A stretch of 64,000 nucleotides of DNA from JAMXLG01 sp963818925 (GTDB lineage: Bacteria > Vulcanimicrobiota > Vulcanimicrobiia > Vulcanimicrobiales > Vulcanimicrobiaceae), in NCBI GenBank assembly GCA_963818925.1, contig CAWFTN010000001.1, positions 1,364,001 to 1,428,000 on the forward strand. Reading direction: 5' to 3'. The notes under the pieces were generated by a model. The model was not told where the DNA came from and searched no databases. It was given only the letters and a program-made list of their open reading frames with translations. This document shows, piece after piece, positions 24,583 through 33,700 of this stretch; the first letter of the stretch is position 1; each line of letters opens with the position of its first letter. Position numbers and translations under genes: made by a program.

Positions 24583-25070
24583 AGCACGTACCTCAGTAGG
24601 TCACGTTTATAGGCGCGCACGAGGCGATCGAAACGCATCCCGAGCCGGTATGCGACCGCGATGGAGGCGGAGTTGTCAGGACTGATCAAGGCGTACAGTC
24701 CGGGCAGTCGCAGCGCCTCCCGTCCGTATGCTGCTGCAGCGCGAGCCGCCTCGGTCGCGTATCCCTGCCCCCAGGCGTCGCGCTCGAAGATCCACGCAAT
24801 TTCGACATATCCCTCGGGAAGGCGATGCAGACCGCAACGTCCGATGAGCCGGCCATCTTCTTTCCGGATCACCGGCCACACGGAAAAGCCTTCGCGCTCT
24901 TGTTCGTCCATTTGGCGTTCGATCCAGCCTTGCATCGACTGCAGCGTCGGCGGCCGAGACATCGGCAAGAAGCGCGTCACTTCCAGATCGGACGACATCT
25001 CGAGTAATGCAGCCGCATCGCTCGGCATCCACGTGCGAAGAATCAGCCGTTCCGTTTCGATGAATGCCAT
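24579..25070 (-). CDS. GNAT acetyltransferase, RimJ/RimL-like
   Basis: A 163-residue acetyl-CoA-dependent N-acetyltransferase. It begins AFIETERLILRTWMPSDAAAL, typical of the RimJ/RimL branch, and has the acyl-CoA-binding loop WGQGYATEAARAAAAYG and the final region SIAVAYRLGMRFDR. The substrate may be a protein N-terminus or small amine. I chose ATG at 25070, seven bases after the P1-peptidase stop; an upstream in-frame extension would overlap that gene. Confidence 0.88.
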   Translation of the reverse strand: MAFIETERLILRTWMPSDAAALLEMSSDLEVTRFLPMSRPPTLQSMQGWIERQMDEQEREGFSVWPVIRKEDGRLIGRCGLHRLPEGYVEIAWIFERDAWGQGYATEAARAAAAYGREALRLPGLYALISPDNSASIAVAYRLGMRFDRLVRAYKRDLLRYVL

Positions 25071-25077
25071 CGTAGCG

Positions 25078-26259
25078 TTATTGAATTGCGCCCGCCGTCC
25101 GCAGCATCTGCAGCACACGATCGTCCGGCAACCCGAATACTGTCGAACCGTTTCCGGTCATCGTTCTCGCTTCGAACAAGGCGTCATAGATTGCGGCTTG
25201 CGTTGCTTCCGCCGTCGCGCGGTAGAGCGCATTGAGCGTGCCGTTGTCTTCGACGATCGGCGTCGATGGAGCAACGATTCTCCATTCTGCCGTTCGTTTG
25301 AAGACGTATCCGGTCGAGAATGCGAGGAAGAGATCGCCGCTTCCGACATCCGACGTCAATCCCGTACGTCCCATTCCAAGCGCCGCGCGCATTGCGATTG
25401 CATGCAGCTGGCGGCTATCGAGCGGAGCATTTGTTGCGATCACGATGATGATACTGCCGCTCTCCATGCGCCCGTGCAACGTCGCTTCGGACAGATGTTG
25501 CGGAAAGACGGTGCGATATTCGTTCTTGAGTTTCTCACCGACGGGAACGCCGACGATCGTCAATGCATCGCGCGAACTTCCGGTGTTGTCGTTGACCAGA
25601 ACGCCGACGCGATAACCGCCAAGATTCGCGGGCAATACGCGCGACGCCGATCCTATGCCGGCCTTGAATCCGAACGCCCGCATTCCGGTGCCCGCGCCGA
25701 CGCTGCCCCGGGCGAATTGGCCTTCCTTTGCGTTTTCGAGCATAGCGACAACGTTTGCTTGCTTGACGCTGCGCAACTGAATGTTATTGAGCAACTGATC
25801 GTCGCATTCAGCAACGACGGGAAGGGGAACGTCGTCGGTGCGACCCACGTCAGGATGGAGCCGGATCATCCAATCGACGACACCGTCATCCGCAAGTCCG
25901 ACGTTTAGCGTATTCGTTAGGACAATAGGCTCTTCCAAATAACCGGATGTATTGATCCAGTGCGTTCCCGTCATTTCGCCGTTGCCGTTGAAGGCGATCG
26001 CGGCCGCCGAAACCTTGTTGTTCCAGGGGTCGCTTGTGGGAAGAATAGCCGTAGCCCCGGTCCGAACATCGTTGCCTTCGACTAATGTCACATGGCCAAC
26101 GCGAACGCCGGGGATGTCGGTAATGCCGTCGAGCGGTCCGGTAGGATAGAGTCCGAAGTGGAACGGGAGCACGGCTTGCGCGTGGCCTGCGGCCGCTAGA
26201 AATAGCGCCGCTACGAGCGCAAGGCCGTACTGCAATCGCTTGGGCATGGGCCGTTGCAT
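25078..26259 (-). CDS. P1/S58-family peptidase (DmpA-like beta-aminopeptidase), exported
   Basis: A 393-residue Ntn-fold self-cleaving peptidase. A signal peptide (LALVAALFLAAAGHAQA) sends it out of the cytoplasm. The family blocks are visible: DIPGVRVGHVTL, TGTHWINTSGYLEEPI, GSVGAGTGMRAFGFKAGIG, and the autoproteolysis site Gly-Ser at the start of GSIIIVIATNAPL, where the Ser becomes the N-terminal nucleophile; GSGDLFLAFSTG completes the active site. Relatives release N-terminal D- or beta-amino acids from peptides. Start is ATG at 26259 or 26247. It is divergent from pckA, only 40 bases apart. Confidence 0.87.
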   Translation of the reverse strand: MQRPMPKRLQYGLALVAALFLAAAGHAQAVLPFHFGLYPTGPLDGITDIPGVRVGHVTLVEGNDVRTGATAILPTSDPWNNKVSAAAIAFNGNGEMTGTHWINTSGYLEEPIVLTNTLNVGLADDGVVDWMIRLHPDVGRTDDVPLPVVAECDDQLLNNIQLRSVKQANVVAMLENAKEGQFARGSVGAGTGMRAFGFKAGIGSASRVLPANLGGYRVGVLVNDNTGSSRDALTIVGVPVGEKLKNEYRTVFPQHLSEATLHGRMESGSIIIVIATNAPLDSRQLHAIAMRAALGMGRTGLTSDVGSGDLFLAFSTGYVFKRTAEWRIVAPSTPIVEDNGTLNALYRATAEATQAAIYDALFEARTMTGNGSTVFGLPDDRVLQMLRTAGAIQ

Positions 26260-26299
26260 TGGAAATTGCAGCAGGCAAGGCCTGCGGGGGTGAAAAACT

Positions 26300-27907
26300 G
26301 TGATACTTTCCAAGGCACATGTCACGAGGGACCAGATCATTCTTACCGTTCCGGAAAAATTAAAAGCCGCTACCTTGTGGCAGAATCTCACGCCGCCCGA
26401 GCTCATCGAACATGCGCTTCGGCGTGGGGAGGGTGTGCTTGGAAAAGACGGGCAGTTCATCGTTGATACCCGGCCGCACACGGGTCGCTCGCCGAAAGAC
26501 AAAGCGTTCGTCAAAGAACCGTCCAGCGAACAATACATCGATTGGGGCGATACGAACCGTCCGGTCGATGCATCGGTCTTCGAGCGGCTGTGGGAAAAGG
26601 TTCAAGCGTATCTTTCGGAGCGTGACGTGTATGCACTCGATGCGTATGTCGGCGCCGATGAACGCTACCGCGTGCCGATTCGCGTGTACACGGAATTCGC
26701 GTGGCACAATCTCTTTGCGCATCATCTCTTCATCACACCCGAGAAGCCGGTGCCGGGATTCGTCCCGGAATTCACCGTTGTGGACGCAGCGCTCTTCGAA
26801 GCGGATCCCGCGCGCGACGGAACACCGAGCTCAACCTTCATTCTGGTCAATTTTGAGAAGCGCATGATTCTCATCGGCGGCACGAAGTATGCCGGTGAGA
26901 TCAAGAAGTCGGTCTTCACGGTGATGAACTATCTTCTTCCGCTGCGCGATACACTGCCGATGCATTGCTCTGCCAACATGGGCAACGACGGCGACGTCGC
27001 GATTTTCTTCGGTCTTTCCGGGACGGGCAAAACGACGCTCTCGTCCGATCCGCACCGTCCGCTCATCGGCGACGACGAGCACGGCTGGTCGAGCGACGGC
27101 GTGTTCAATTTCGAAGGCGGCTGCTACGCGAAAGTCATTCGCCTCTCGCCGAGCGCCGAACCGGAAATCTGGGCGGCGACGAATCATTTTTCGACGGTCA
27201 TCGAAAACGTCGTGTACGAGGAGCGCACGCGGGAACTGGACGTCGATTCCGACGCAAAGACCGAAAACACGCGCTCGGCGTATCCGCTCTCATTCATCCC
27301 GAATATCGTTCCGGGCAGCAAGGGCGGCCATCCGAATACGATCATCATGCTCACCGCCGATGCATTCGGCGTGTTGCCGCCGATCTCGAAGCTAACGCGC
27401 GAACAGGCGATGTATCACTTCCTCTCCGGCTACACCGCAAAAGTTGCCGGCACGGAACGCGGGGTTACGGAACCGCAAGCGACGTTCTCGACGTGCTTCG
27501 GTGCACCGTTCATGGTTCATCACCCGACGACGTATTCGAAACTGCTGGGCCACAAGATCAACGAACACGACGTTGAGTGCTGGCTCGTCAACACGGGTTG
27601 GAGCGGCGGCCGCTACGGTGTCGGTAAGCGTATGTCGATTGCGCATACGCGCGCAATGGTCAATGCGGCGATCGAAGGTCGCATTCCGTACGAGTTCGAG
27701 CAAGAACCGTTCTTCGGGCTCGCCGTTCCGAAGAGCGTTCCCGACGTTCCGAGCGAGGTGCTCAATCCGCGTAATGTGTGGGCGGACAAGAACGCCTACG
27801 ACGCTCAGGCGTGCAAACTTGCGCAACTCTTCTTCGACAACTTCAAACGCTTCGAAGCGCACGCAAGCGACGCCGTCAAAGCAGTCGCAATCAAACCGAA
27901 GGACTAA
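26300..27907 (+). CDS. pckA: Phosphoenolpyruvate carboxykinase (ATP)
   Basis: Converts oxaloacetate and ATP to PEP, ADP and CO2, the entry to gluconeogenesis. The 535-residue protein has the substrate motif RSPKDKF-like RSPKDKAF, the P-loop GLSGTGKTTLS, the metal motif DDEHGWSSDGVFNFEGGCYAK, and the adenine-binding NTGWSGGRYGVGKR. GTG start at 26300 with GGGGGTG nine bases upstream. The next gene, a VOC protein, starts immediately after the stop and is probably co-transcribed. Confidence 0.96.
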   Translation: MILSKAHVTRDQIILTVPEKLKAATLWQNLTPPELIEHALRRGEGVLGKDGQFIVDTRPHTGRSPKDKAFVKEPSSEQYIDWGDTNRPVDASVFERLWEKVQAYLSERDVYALDAYVGADERYRVPIRVYTEFAWHNLFAHHLFITPEKPVPGFVPEFTVVDAALFEADPARDGTPSSTFILVNFEKRMILIGGTKYAGEIKKSVFTVMNYLLPLRDTLPMHCSANMGNDGDVAIFFGLSGTGKTTLSSDPHRPLIGDDEHGWSSDGVFNFEGGCYAKVIRLSPSAEPEIWAATNHFSTVIENVVYEERTRELDVDSDAKTENTRSAYPLSFIPNIVPGSKGGHPNTIIMLTADAFGVLPPISKLTREQAMYHFLSGYTAKVAGTERGVTEPQATFSTCFGAPFMVHHPTTYSKLLGHKINEHDVECWLVNTGWSGGRYGVGKRMSIAHTRAMVNAAIEGRIPYEFEQEPFFGLAVPKSVPDVPSEVLNPRNVWADKNAYDAQACKLAQLFFDNFKRFEAHASDAVKAVAIKPKD

Positions 27908-28327
27908 GTGTCCGTCGACTTTCAAGGATTCGATCATATCGACTGCCGGGTGCGTTTGCTCCCGGCAGTCGAAGCATTTTATGACGATTTGATGCCCGCA
28001 TTGGGGCTTACCGAGAAACGCTACGCGTACGTCGATCCCGGCGGCGAGTGGCACGACGAATTCGAAAGTTACAATACCGTCGAATATTACGAGGCTGAAC
28101 ATCCGACGAAGCCGCGCCGCTTCTTCGGCATCGTTGAAAACCCGCTGCATCGCCTCAACGACACGCGCATCGCGTTTCGCGTCAAGGTCGACGATCTTTC
28201 GTCACTCCAGACGCTCTTGCGCCGCGTCGGCGCGCAGAACATTGAAACCAGCGAAGACCCGAATTATCGTGCGATCTTCTTCGAAGATCCGCTCGGCACA
28301 AAGCTCGAATTCATCGGCCGCGTCTAA
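27908..28327 (+). CDS. VOC-superfamily protein
   Basis: A 139-residue glyoxalase/dioxygenase-fold protein: DFQGFDHIDCRVRLLPAVEAFYDDL at the start and YRAIFFEDPLGTKLEFIG at the end, the usual first and last blocks with His and Glu metal ligands. GTG start directly abuts the pckA stop without a gap, which indicates translational coupling. No specific substrate. Confidence 0.82.
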   Translation: MSVDFQGFDHIDCRVRLLPAVEAFYDDLMPALGLTEKRYAYVDPGGEWHDEFESYNTVEYYEAEHPTKPRRFFGIVENPLHRLNDTRIAFRVKVDDLSSLQTLLRRVGAQNIETSEDPNYRAIFFEDPLGTKLEFIGRV

Positions 28328-28758
28328 CCGCCGATCCCCATCGCCTTGAACAGAATTCGCTTCGGGCGCAGGCCGTCGAATTCGCCATAGTGCACGCGTT
28401 CCCAGGGGCCTAAATCGAGCGCGCCTTTTGTCACGGGCACGAGCACTTGATGACCGAGCAGCATGCGTTTCAGATGCGCGTCCGCGTTGTCTTCACCGGT
28501 GAGATGATGTTTGTACTCGGGCTTCCGCGGCGCGAGTTCCTCGAGCCATTGCATGATGTCTTGCCACAATCCGGATTCGTGATCGTTGACGAAGATGCTC
28601 GATGTAATGTGCATCGTGCTTACGAGAATGTAGCCGTCTTGCAGCGCTGCAACTTTGCGAACGCGTTCCACCTCGTCGGTGATGTCGCGGATCTCGTAGC
28701 GCCGCTCCGTTTTGACGGTCACATGCTCGGTGTAGCAGACGATGGTGCCGGTCTCCAT
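28324..28758 (-). CDS. YjbQ family protein (UPF0047)
   Basis: A 144-residue protein of the YjbQ family, whose members include a secondary thiamine-phosphate synthase activity. Conserved blocks: STMHITSSIFVNDHE, YKHHLTGEDNADAHLKRML with the metal-binding His residues, and GPWERVHYGEFDG near the end. ATG at 28758 is preceded by GGAGAG. It overlaps the stop of the plus-strand VOC gene by 4 bases and is divergent from the Spy-like gene. Confidence 0.9.
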   Translation of the reverse strand: METGTIVCYTEHVTVKTERRYEIRDITDEVERVRKVAALQDGYILVSTMHITSSIFVNDHESGLWQDIMQWLEELAPRKPEYKHHLTGEDNADAHLKRMLLGHQVLVPVTKGALDLGPWERVHYGEFDGLRPKRILFKAMGIGG

Positions 28759-28821
28759 CCTCTCTCCTTTCTCTAATCCGGGTTTCAGGCAAGCTTCAAG
28801 CGGCCCAACTAGGATGAGCCC

Positions 28822-29220
28822 ATGAAATTATCCCCGTTTCTCCTTTCCGGGGCTCTCGCCGTAGCGATCGGTCTTCCCATCGTTGGTTGTGCGCAGCAAG
28901 CTCCGGCTCAGTCCCAGCCGGGTGCGTCGCAGGGCGCGTACGGCCACCACCACGGCGGCATGCGCTGGTTACAGGGCGTGAACCTCTCGGACCAGCAAAA
29001 ACAGCAAATCCAGACCCTCATGCAGCAATACCGTCAGGCTCATCCGCAAGGAAGCCAGCCCGATCCGCAGGCGCGTAAGCAACTGCGCGACCAAGTCATG
29101 AACGTATTGACGCCCGATCAGCGCACGCAAGTTCAAAACAACATGGAAAAGATGCGCGCGCAGTATCAAGAACGCGGCGACAACGGCGCTCCGCCTCCGT
29201 CACCGACACCCGCACCGTAA
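28822..29220 (+). CDS. Lipoprotein with Spy-like LTxxQ repeats
   Basis: A 132-residue secreted protein. The signal sequence ends in the lipobox IVGC at residues about 20-23, so it should be lipid-anchored. The mature protein has a His/Gly-rich GHHHGGMRW stretch, then two LTxxQ-type motifs, LSDQQKQQIQ and LTPDQRTQVQ, as in the periplasmic chaperone Spy and CpxP-like metal or stress sensors, and a Pro-rich tail. A role as a periplasmic chaperone or metal-responsive protein is possible. Monocistronic. Confidence 0.8.
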   Translation: MKLSPFLLSGALAVAIGLPIVGCAQQAPAQSQPGASQGAYGHHHGGMRWLQGVNLSDQQKQQIQTLMQQYRQAHPQGSQPDPQARKQLRDQVMNVLTPDQRTQVQNNMEKMRAQYQERGDNGAPPPSPTPAP

Positions 29221-29230
29221 CGCTTCTTTT

Positions 29231-29701
29231 CTACGGCTCGATTCGAACGCGAATCGAGCCGTTTCCGTGAACAGCCCACTCGATGTCACGAAATCTCTCG
29301 ACTTGAAAGCTTGCATCGCGCGCGAAAGCAAGGCCGCGTCCACGTAGAATCGCAAGCACATCCATGCCGGCGGCACGCCCCGCGACGATTCCGTCACGAC
29401 TATCTTCTACGACGAGAACGTCAGCGGCCTCGACGCGCAAACTCGCTGCGCCGGTCGTGTACGGATCGGGGGCCGGCTTTCCGCGGTGCACGTCGTCAGA
29501 AGCGACAAGCACCCGCGGTTCGGGTAAACAGGCCGATGCAATGAGTATACGCGCGTACGCGCTGCCGCACGACGTGACCACAGCCCAACGATCGCCGGGA
29601 AGCAGGCGCAATGCATCGCGCGCGCCGTCGACGGCATTGCCCGCGGGGTCGACGAGCGTGCCGAAGAGATCGAAGCAGACCGCAGCGTAGGAAAGCTCCA
29701 T
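29231..29701 (-). CDS. HAD-superfamily hydrolase, subfamily IA (phosphoglycolate/beta-phosphoglucomutase-like)
   Basis: A 156-residue protein, short for its class. Motif I FDLFGTLVD has Phe in place of the usual Asp at the second variable position (DxFGT, as in epoxide hydrolase/haloacid dehalogenase-like HADs), motif II VVTSCGSA, motif III GKPAPDPY and motif IV VVEDSRDGIVAGRAAGM. The cap is minimal. It probably dephosphorylates a sugar phosphate; substrate unknown. Divergent from the phosphofructokinase-like gene by 23 bases between starts. Confidence 0.82.
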   Translation of the reverse strand: MELSYAAVCFDLFGTLVDPAGNAVDGARDALRLLPGDRWAVVTSCGSAYARILIASACLPEPRVLVASDDVHRGKPAPDPYTTGAASLRVEAADVLVVEDSRDGIVAGRAAGMDVLAILRGRGLAFARDASFQVERFRDIEWAVHGNGSIRVRIEP

Positions 29702-29724
29702 CGGTGGAGTGCATTTCTCCGCGC

Positions 29725-30972
29725 ATGAGCGATACTCTCGCAATACTCGTCGGCGGAGGCCCCGCGCCCGGGATCAACGGCGTCATCGCCTCCGCCACGA
29801 TCGAAGCGATCAATTGCGGCTTGCGCGTCATCGGCATCTACGACGGCTACCGCGACCTCGCGGCCGGCACGCCGCCGAAGACGATCGAGCTAACCATCGA
29901 CTACGTCGCACAAAACAACACACGCGGCGGTTCCATTCTTCGAACCTCGCGCACGAATCCGGCGAAAGACGACGCGACGCTCGAGCGTTGCGTGCGGTCC
30001 TTGAATGCGCTCGATATACGCTATTTGGTGTGCATCGGCGGCGACGACACAACCTTCGGCGCAACGCGGATTGCAGAACGCACGCAAGGGCAGATTGGCG
30101 TCTGTACCGTTCCGAAGACCATCGATAACGATCTTCCGCTTCCGGAAAATGCGCCGACTTTTGGCTTCGAAACGGCGCGTTCGGTCGGCGCGCAGATCAT
30201 CGAAAGTCTGATTGAAGACGCGCGCACAACGGTTCGCTGGTACATCGTCGTGAGCATGGGGCGCAAGTCGGGTGCGCTCGCGCTCGGGATGTGTAAATCC
30301 GCCGGCGCCACGCTCGCCGTTATTCCTGAAGAATTTCCCGAGCACGAGCTTGATATCGACTTGGTCATCGACACGCTCGTTGGAGCGATCGTGAAACGAC
30401 GAGCGCAGGGACGCGACTACGGCGTAGCGGTCGTCGCAGAAGGCATCATCGAACGTGTGTCCGCCGATGCGCTGGACGCGCTTGAAAACGTTGAACGCGA
30501 CGCTTATGGCCACGTTCGCCTCGCGGATGTTCCGATTGGGCCACTGCTGCGTGACGGCGTTCGGAGCCGGCTTCAGGACATCGGTCTTACGACAACCGTA
30601 TTGACGAAAGATATCGGGTACGAACTGCGCTGCGCGCGCCCCGTCGCGTTCGATCTCGATTACACGCGAACGCTCGGTTATGGTGCCGTTCGTTACTTGC
30701 TTTCCGGAAGTAGCGGCTCGTTGATTGCATTATCCGGCGGACGCCTACACCCCGTACGCCTCGACGAACTGCTCGATTCTTCAACGGGTCGCATTCGCAC
30801 GCGTCTCGTCGACGTCCACGCCGAAGCGTATGCCGTGGCACGCGACTATATGGTTCGCTTGAATCCGGAAGATCTCGAGCAGCCAAATGTCGCGCGTCTC
30901 GCCGAACAAACGAATCTCTCCTCGGATTCATTCCGCTCAGCTTTCGAACGCGCAGCAAACATCGGAGTCTAG
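29725..30972 (+). CDS. 6-phosphofructokinase, probably PPi-dependent type
   Basis: A 415-residue group of the PFK fold: GGGPAPGINGVIAS at the nucleotide end, the substrate loop IGGDDTTFGATRIA, PKTIDNDLPLPENAPTFGF and MGRKSGALALG. In ATP-type enzymes the loop reads GGDGS and the catalytic motif is TIDND without a preceding Lys; the presence of a second Asp (GGDD) and of Lys before TIDND is the rule for pyrophosphate-dependent enzymes. This is family knowledge applied to the residues seen, not proof. It would interconvert fructose-6-phosphate and fructose-1,6-bisphosphate reversibly. Single gene. Confidence 0.82.
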   Translation: MSDTLAILVGGGPAPGINGVIASATIEAINCGLRVIGIYDGYRDLAAGTPPKTIELTIDYVAQNNTRGGSILRTSRTNPAKDDATLERCVRSLNALDIRYLVCIGGDDTTFGATRIAERTQGQIGVCTVPKTIDNDLPLPENAPTFGFETARSVGAQIIESLIEDARTTVRWYIVVSMGRKSGALALGMCKSAGATLAVIPEEFPEHELDIDLVIDTLVGAIVKRRAQGRDYGVAVVAEGIIERVSADALDALENVERDAYGHVRLADVPIGPLLRDGVRSRLQDIGLTTTVLTKDIGYELRCARPVAFDLDYTRTLGYGAVRYLLSGSSGSLIALSGGRLHPVRLDELLDSSTGRIRTRLVDVHAEAYAVARDYMVRLNPEDLEQPNVARLAEQTNLSSDSFRSAFERAANIGV

Positions 30973-30991
30973 CAGGGCACACTCCCCATAC

Positions 30992-31103
30992 GTGAAGCAG
31001 AAACTTCTTCTCGCGTTTTTGTGCGCTGGGCGTCGCCGCACTTGGCGCGTGCAACACCGTCTCCCACCGTGCAGCCGGCGGCGACTCCGTCAATGAGCGC
31101 TAG
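30992..31103 (+). pseudogene. Possible frameshifted mini-lipoprotein (entericidin-like)
   Basis: From GTG at 30992 the frame reads MKQKLLLAFLCA, a signal-peptide start, and then becomes nonsense. In the adjacent frame from 31026 it continues as LGVAALGACNTVSHRAAGGD and stops at 31101-31103. Joined, these give a complete lipobox (LGAC) and a short mature end like entericidin-type lipoproteins. One base change would restore it. Either a recent mutation, a sequencing error, or coincidence in GC-rich sequence. Confidence 0.35.
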
Positions 31104-31188
31104 CCCGTTCTCCTCCTCGATCCCGGACCGGCGTCGACCTCCTAACCGGTTGCTTGGTGTGGGAGAATCCGGCACGGAAAGCCCGCTC

Positions 31189-32454
31189 ATGACTCGCGCG
31201 TTGGGCCTCGTGTTTGCGCTTGCTCTGGTCACCGGTTGCGGTGGCGGCGGTGGCGGCTCCGTCGGGTCCGCTTCATCGCCCGCGCCGCTGCCAACGTCGA
31301 CGCAGCCCGTTAGTGCTGCGCAATGCACCGGGAAGACGGCAACGTCTGCAGCGCCGGGATCTGCGCCCGTTACGCCCGTCGGCCTTTCAGTAGCCGGCGG
31401 CTTACATATCCAAAAGATTGCGTCGATTGCCAGTGCCCGAGAGCTCGCGGCATTGCCTAACGGTGATCTGCTCGTCGGCACCGGCTCGTCGAGGGTGTAT
31501 CTCGTCCCGAATGCGGAAAGCGCGTCGAGCGCAGGTGCGCCGATCGCGTTCGCAACCATGCCCGACGCCGATGCTGACGGCGTCGCATTCGATCGCAGTT
31601 CGTGCACCGTCTTCGTCGGTACGACAAGCGGTGTGTACGCAATTCCGTATCGCGACGGCGACACATCGGCGGAAAAAATGACAAAGATTGGAAGCGTCCG
31701 CACGAGCGTCAGCGGCGGCCATGTGACGACGAGCGTTGCTGTTTCGAAGGGGATGGTGTACGCAAGCGTCGGGTCTTCATGTAACGCATGTACGGAAACC
31801 GATCCGACGCGCGCAACGATTCAGCAGATGGAGCTCAACGGCTCATCGATGACGACACGCGCGACGCACATTCGCAATGCGATCGCGCTCACCGTCGATC
31901 CTCAAAGCGGACACCTTTGGGCCGGCGATGCGGGACAAGACGATCTTCCAACCGGTCATCCATACGAGTTTTTCGATGACGTCAGTTCGCACGCCGGCGT
32001 CGCGGACTACGGCTGGCCGGAGTGCGAGGAAAACCATCAATCGTACGGTAGCGGCGCAAATTGTGCGAATGAGGCCGTACCGCTCGTCGAGCTGCCCGCG
32101 TATTCGACGATCATCGGCGCAACTTTCTATCCGTCCGCCACTACCGGAACCTATACACTGCCGGCATCGTATCGCGGTGGCGCGTTCGTCGCGGCGCACG
32201 GTTCCTGGCATCAAGTCAATGGACGGTACTACGCCGTTCCACAAGTCGCATTCGTTCCTATGAACGGCGATACGCCGCAGACGCCGGTAAATTGGAACGA
32301 TCCGACCAAACAGTGGTCCGGGTTCGTCACGGGATTTCAATCGTCCGGCGGCACGACGCGCATCGGACGGCCGACCGGACTCGCTGTCGGCGCACAGGGG
32401 AGTCTCTTTATTGCGGATGACGACGCGGGGGTAATCTATCGTGTACGTCCGTAA
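31189..32454 (+). CDS. Sorbosone/glucose dehydrogenase-like beta-propeller lipoprotein (copy 1 of 3)
   Basis: A 421-residue secreted protein. Signal peptide ends LVTGC followed by six Gly, a lipobox with a flexible linker, so it is anchored in a membrane. The rest is a six-bladed propeller of the PQQ-dependent glucose/sorbosone dehydrogenase class: ELAALPNGDLLVGTGSSRVY, YASVGSSCNACTE, GHLWAGDAGQDDLPTGHPYEFFDD, DYGWPECEENHQSYG and RIGRPTGLAVGAQGSLFIADD are the conserved blocks. It might oxidise aldoses in the periplasm. The C-terminal codons YRVRP overlap the start of the next copy by 14 bases. Confidence 0.85.
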   Translation: MTRALGLVFALALVTGCGGGGGGSVGSASSPAPLPTSTQPVSAAQCTGKTATSAAPGSAPVTPVGLSVAGGLHIQKIASIASARELAALPNGDLLVGTGSSRVYLVPNAESASSAGAPIAFATMPDADADGVAFDRSSCTVFVGTTSGVYAIPYRDGDTSAEKMTKIGSVRTSVSGGHVTTSVAVSKGMVYASVGSSCNACTETDPTRATIQQMELNGSSMTTRATHIRNAIALTVDPQSGHLWAGDAGQDDLPTGHPYEFFDDVSSHAGVADYGWPECEENHQSYGSGANCANEAVPLVELPAYSTIIGATFYPSATTGTYTLPASYRGGAFVAAHGSWHQVNGRYYAVPQVAFVPMNGDTPQTPVNWNDPTKQWSGFVTGFQSSGGTTRIGRPTGLAVGAQGSLFIADDDAGVIYRVRP

Positions 32455-33700
32455 ACCACTCGTGGCACTCGCTGCCGTCCTTTTTGTAGCCGCGTGCGGA
32501 GGCGCCGGCGAAGCGCCGAGCAGTACCGCCGGCGAACGCCTTGCACAAAGCACGACTACGTCACTATGCAGCGGAGCCGGAATCACGAACGCGCGACTGG
32601 GGCCCGCGCCCGTTGTCGCGACGGGTCTTACCGTCCCCGCGGGTTTGCAAATACAACGATTCGCGCGTGTCCCGCTGGCCCGCGGCCTTGCCGAACTTCC
32701 AAACGGCGATCTTCTCGTCGGAACGAGAGCGTCGTACGTCTACATCGTTCCGAACGCGGACGGTGCCGGAGCGGCCGGCGCGCCGATCGTTTTCGCTTCG
32801 ATCCGCGATACCGAACCAGGGGGTGTCGCATTCGACCGGTCCTCGTGCACGATCTTTGTCGGCACAACGCACGGCATCTATTCGATTCCGTACCGCGACC
32901 GCGATACTACTGCGCGAAGCATCACAAAGATTGCGAGCCTGCGCACACAGGTCGCAAGCGATCATTTGACGACGAACGTCGCCGTATCCGCCGGCACGCT
33001 CTACGCAAGCATCGGTTCCTCGTGTAATGCCTGTACGGAACGCGACCCAACACTCGCGACGATCGAACAGATGCACCTGAACGGGACAGACATGACCCGT
33101 CGCGCGATTCGGATTCGAAATGCACTGGCGCTCACCCTGAATCCACAAACTGGACACCTGTGGGCGGGTGATGCCGGGCAAGACACACTTTCCGAACTTC
33201 ATCCATACGAATTCTTCGATGATGTGACCGCTCACGCGGGATTTGCGAACTACGGCTGGCCGCAGTGCGAAGAGGATCACCGTGCATACACCAAGGGCGC
33301 AAACTGCACCGCCACGGTCGAGCCCGCTGTAGAGCTTCCGGCGTATTCGACGAACGAGGCTGCGGTATTTTACCCGGTGACGGATTCGGGCAGATACGCA
33401 TTGCCTACGATGTATCGCGGCGGCGCATTCGTCTCCGCCCACGGTTCCTGGCACACCTACAGCGATGGCCGATACGTTTCGGCGCCACAAGTCGTCTTTG
33501 TTGCAATGGCCGGTGATAAACCGCGGACGCCGGTAAATTGGAGCGATCCGACAAAGCAATGGACGTCCTTCGTTCATGGATTCCAATTATCTAACGGAAC
33601 GACGCGGATCGGACGGCCGACGGGACTCGCCGTCGGTTCTCAAGGCAGCCTATTCATCGCCGATGATACTGCGGGTGCGATCTATCGTGTACGTCCGTAG
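32441..33700 (+). CDS. Sorbosone/glucose dehydrogenase-like beta-propeller lipoprotein (copy 2 of 3)
   Basis: A 419-residue paralogue of the preceding gene and very similar over the propeller (ELPNGDLLVGTRASYVY, YASIGSSCNACTERD, GHLWAGDAGQDTLSELHPYEFFDD, NYGWPQCEEDHRAYT). Its N-terminus YVRKPLVALAAVLFVAACGG is a lipoprotein signal with the lipobox VAAC. The GTG start lies inside the last codons of copy 1 (14-base overlap), so it is translated by coupling. Its own 3' end overlaps copy 3 in the same way. Expected to be periplasmic and membrane-anchored. Confidence 0.85.
   Translation: MYVRKPLVALAAVLFVAACGGAGEAPSSTAGERLAQSTTTSLCSGAGITNARLGPAPVVATGLTVPAGLQIQRFARVPLARGLAELPNGDLLVGTRASYVYIVPNADGAGAAGAPIVFASIRDTEPGGVAFDRSSCTIFVGTTHGIYSIPYRDRDTTARSITKIASLRTQVASDHLTTNVAVSAGTLYASIGSSCNACTERDPTLATIEQMHLNGTDMTRRAIRIRNALALTLNPQTGHLWAGDAGQDTLSELHPYEFFDDVTAHAGFANYGWPQCEEDHRAYTKGANCTATVEPAVELPAYSTNEAAVFYPVTDSGRYALPTMYRGGAFVSAHGSWHTYSDGRYVSAPQVVFVAMAGDKPRTPVNWSDPTKQWTSFVHGFQLSNGTTRIGRPTGLAVGSQGSLFIADDTAGAIYRVRP

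Noticed and set aside
26271..26285. Palindrome GCAGGC/GCCTGC between the P1 peptidase and pckA as an operator
   Set aside because: Only six-base arms in GC-rich DNA; not distinguishable from chance.
30587..31093. Minus-strand frame opposite the phosphofructokinase end
   Set aside because: Arg-rich shadow with no motif, overlapping two plus-strand features.
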